From Cyclobacterium xiamenense (GTDB taxonomy: Bacteria; Bacteroidota; Bacteroidia; Cytophagales; Cyclobacteriaceae): a stretch of DNA of 64,000 nt. Positions 63,115 to 64,000 of this stretch are shown one piece after another; the first letter of the stretch is position 1, and each line of letters starts with the position of its first letter. Location of the stretch: NCBI RefSeq assembly GCF_009467825.1, contig NZ_WIOK01000008.1, forward strand, positions 1 to 64,000. Reading direction: 5' to 3'. The notes beneath the pieces were generated by a model. It worked only from the letters and a program-made list of their open reading frames with translations, was not told where the DNA came from and searched no databases. The translations under genes and the position numbers were made by a program.

Positions 63115-64000
63115 TTAATCCAGCAAGAAATTATTGAAAAAGGTGCTCTTTAAAACCATCCAGGCGAAGAAGAACAAAATTCCCCAAAACAGGTACGGCC
63201 GGTAGTAGTCCATCGTCTCCTTGTACCTGGATTCGATAATTTCGGCTTTTTCCAATTCGTCAATTCGCGTAAAGATGTTTTCGAGGGCTCCGTCATCGGA
63301 TGCCCGGAAAAATTCCCCCTCGGTAATGCTGGCAATGTTGCGGAGAGTTTCCTCGTTGAGGTAACTTTCGATCATTTGCGGCCTGCCGAAGAAGTCGGTC
63401 CCGTAGGGTACCATTCCATCTTTTCCCACAGCAATGGTATAGATTTTTATGTCCATGGCTTCGGCCAGCTGTGCGGCAAATACCGGGTCCACATTGCCGG
63501 CGTTATTGTCTCCATCGCTGAGCAACACCATTACCTTCGATTTGGCTTCCGATTCGCGCATCCGATTGGTAGCGGTAGAAACAGCACTGCCAATGGCCGT
63601 TCCCTTGGCATCCATCATGTTGAAGGTAATGCTACCTACCAGGTCAGTCAGGAGTTCGTAATCCGTGGTAAGCGGAGCAAGCGAAAACGCTTCGCCCGAA
63701 AAAATCACCATGCCAATCCGGTCGGCTATTCGGCCATTGATAAAATCAATGGCTGTTTCCTTGGCGGCTTCCAGCCGGTTGGGAGTAAAGTCCTGCAGGT
63801 CCATGGATTCTGAAATATCCATTACCAGCATGATGTCTATGCCTTCGGTGTATTGTTCGACTTTCTCATTGGTTCGCTGTGGCCTTGCCAGGGCAATAAC
63901 CACCATCCACATGGCCAGTAGAAAGAAAAGCGATGGGATCAGGCGCAAATAGGTCCAGGGATTTTTTCTGGCAGCTATCTTGGGCAGCGAAAGCTCCAAG
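63115..64000 (-). CDS. BatA-like VWA domain membrane protein, 5' end beyond window
   Basis: At least 295 residues; the frame stays open to the right edge, where the first visible codon is TTG within the gene rather than a true start. A hydrophobic helix (YLRLIPSLFFLLAMWMVVIA) precedes ALARPQ, then a von Willebrand A domain with the metal-ion MIDAS motif DISESMD, TAIGSAVS and LLSDGDNNAG, and a C-terminal helix (YLFWGILFFFAWMVL). This is the layout of BatA in the Bacteroidota aerotolerance (bat) operon. Other bat genes would lie outside the window. Confidence 0.85.
   Translation of the reverse strand, partial: LELSLPKIAARKNPWTYLRLIPSLFFLLAMWMVVIALARPQRTNEKVEQYTEGIDIMLVMDISESMDLQDFTPNRLEAAKETAIDFINGRIADRIGMVIFSGEAFSLAPLTTDYELLTDLVGSITFNMMDAKGTAIGSAVSTATNRMRESEAKSKVMVLLSDGDNNAGNVDPVFAAQLAEAMDIKIYTIAVGKDGMVPYGTDFFGRPQMIESYLNEETLRNIASITEGEFFRASDDGALENIFTRIDELEKAEIIESRYKETMDYYRPYLFWGILFFFAWMVLKSTFFNNFLLD

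Overview
The window looks like chromosomal DNA of an aerobic Bacteroidota bacterium, most likely order Cytophagales (Cyclobacteriaceae-like). The basis is a SusC/SusD pair, FG-GAP/UnbV surface proteins, the fabH-efp-accB-accC cluster, DUF3822 next to coaD, a TIGR02757-type protein, promoters of the -33 TTTG / -7 TAnnTTTG type, and tight gene junctions such as TAATG. The species call is inference. No rRNA, tRNA, CRISPR array, insertion sequence or phage gene was seen.

Layout. 1-183: start of a planctomycete-type cytochrome (PSCyt1) lipoprotein running off the left edge. 371-3926 (minus): fatty-acid initiation and translation operon fabH-efp-accB-accC, with a consensus promoter and a long leader. 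4225-6809 (plus): two-subunit molybdenum hydroxylase of the isoquinoline oxidoreductase type, large subunit with a Tat signal. 6857-15138: protein quality control, with lon-hslU and dxr-rseP operons on minus and an HtrA/Deg protease on plus. 15155-18553 (minus): flavin reductase, STAS-like protein, coiled-coil protein, a divergent SDR lacking its catalytic Tyr, GTP cyclohydrolase I and a PTPS/QueD protein. 18869-24237: two different L,D-transpeptidases meeting tail to tail; the second ends a fully overlapping four-gene envelope operon (GNAT-nitrilase fusion, kdsC, kdsA, transpeptidase).

24467-31221 (plus): MscS channel, outer-membrane barrel, leuS, DUF2027-Smr protein and an unknown helical protein. 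31215-43716: mixed housekeeping (trans-sulfuration enzyme, TVP38, TraB/GumN, RluA, prfC, pyrE, coaD, two Nudix proteins, a RecD-like helicase, DUF1573). 43751-47976 (minus): five-gene operon yggS-like, DUF423, PBP4, S66 peptidase, SGNH hydrolase, pointing to peptidoglycan turnover.

48745-63110 is the most accessory-looking part: a roughly 460-bp regulatory gap, SusC/SusD, a strong two-way terminator, an FG-GAP lipoprotein divergent from a giant double-propeller FG-GAP/UnbV protein, then TrpB2, a Tat-type amidohydrolase and a Tat-type Gfo/Idh/MocA oxidoreductase. The right edge cuts a BatA-like VWA protein.

Nothing here is plainly a new defence or mobile system. The best leads are the overlapping Kdo/transpeptidase operon, the SusCD-FG-GAP locus without any degradative enzyme, the Tyr-less SDR near pterin genes, the Tat-exported molybdoenzyme, and the perfect palindrome in front of lon.
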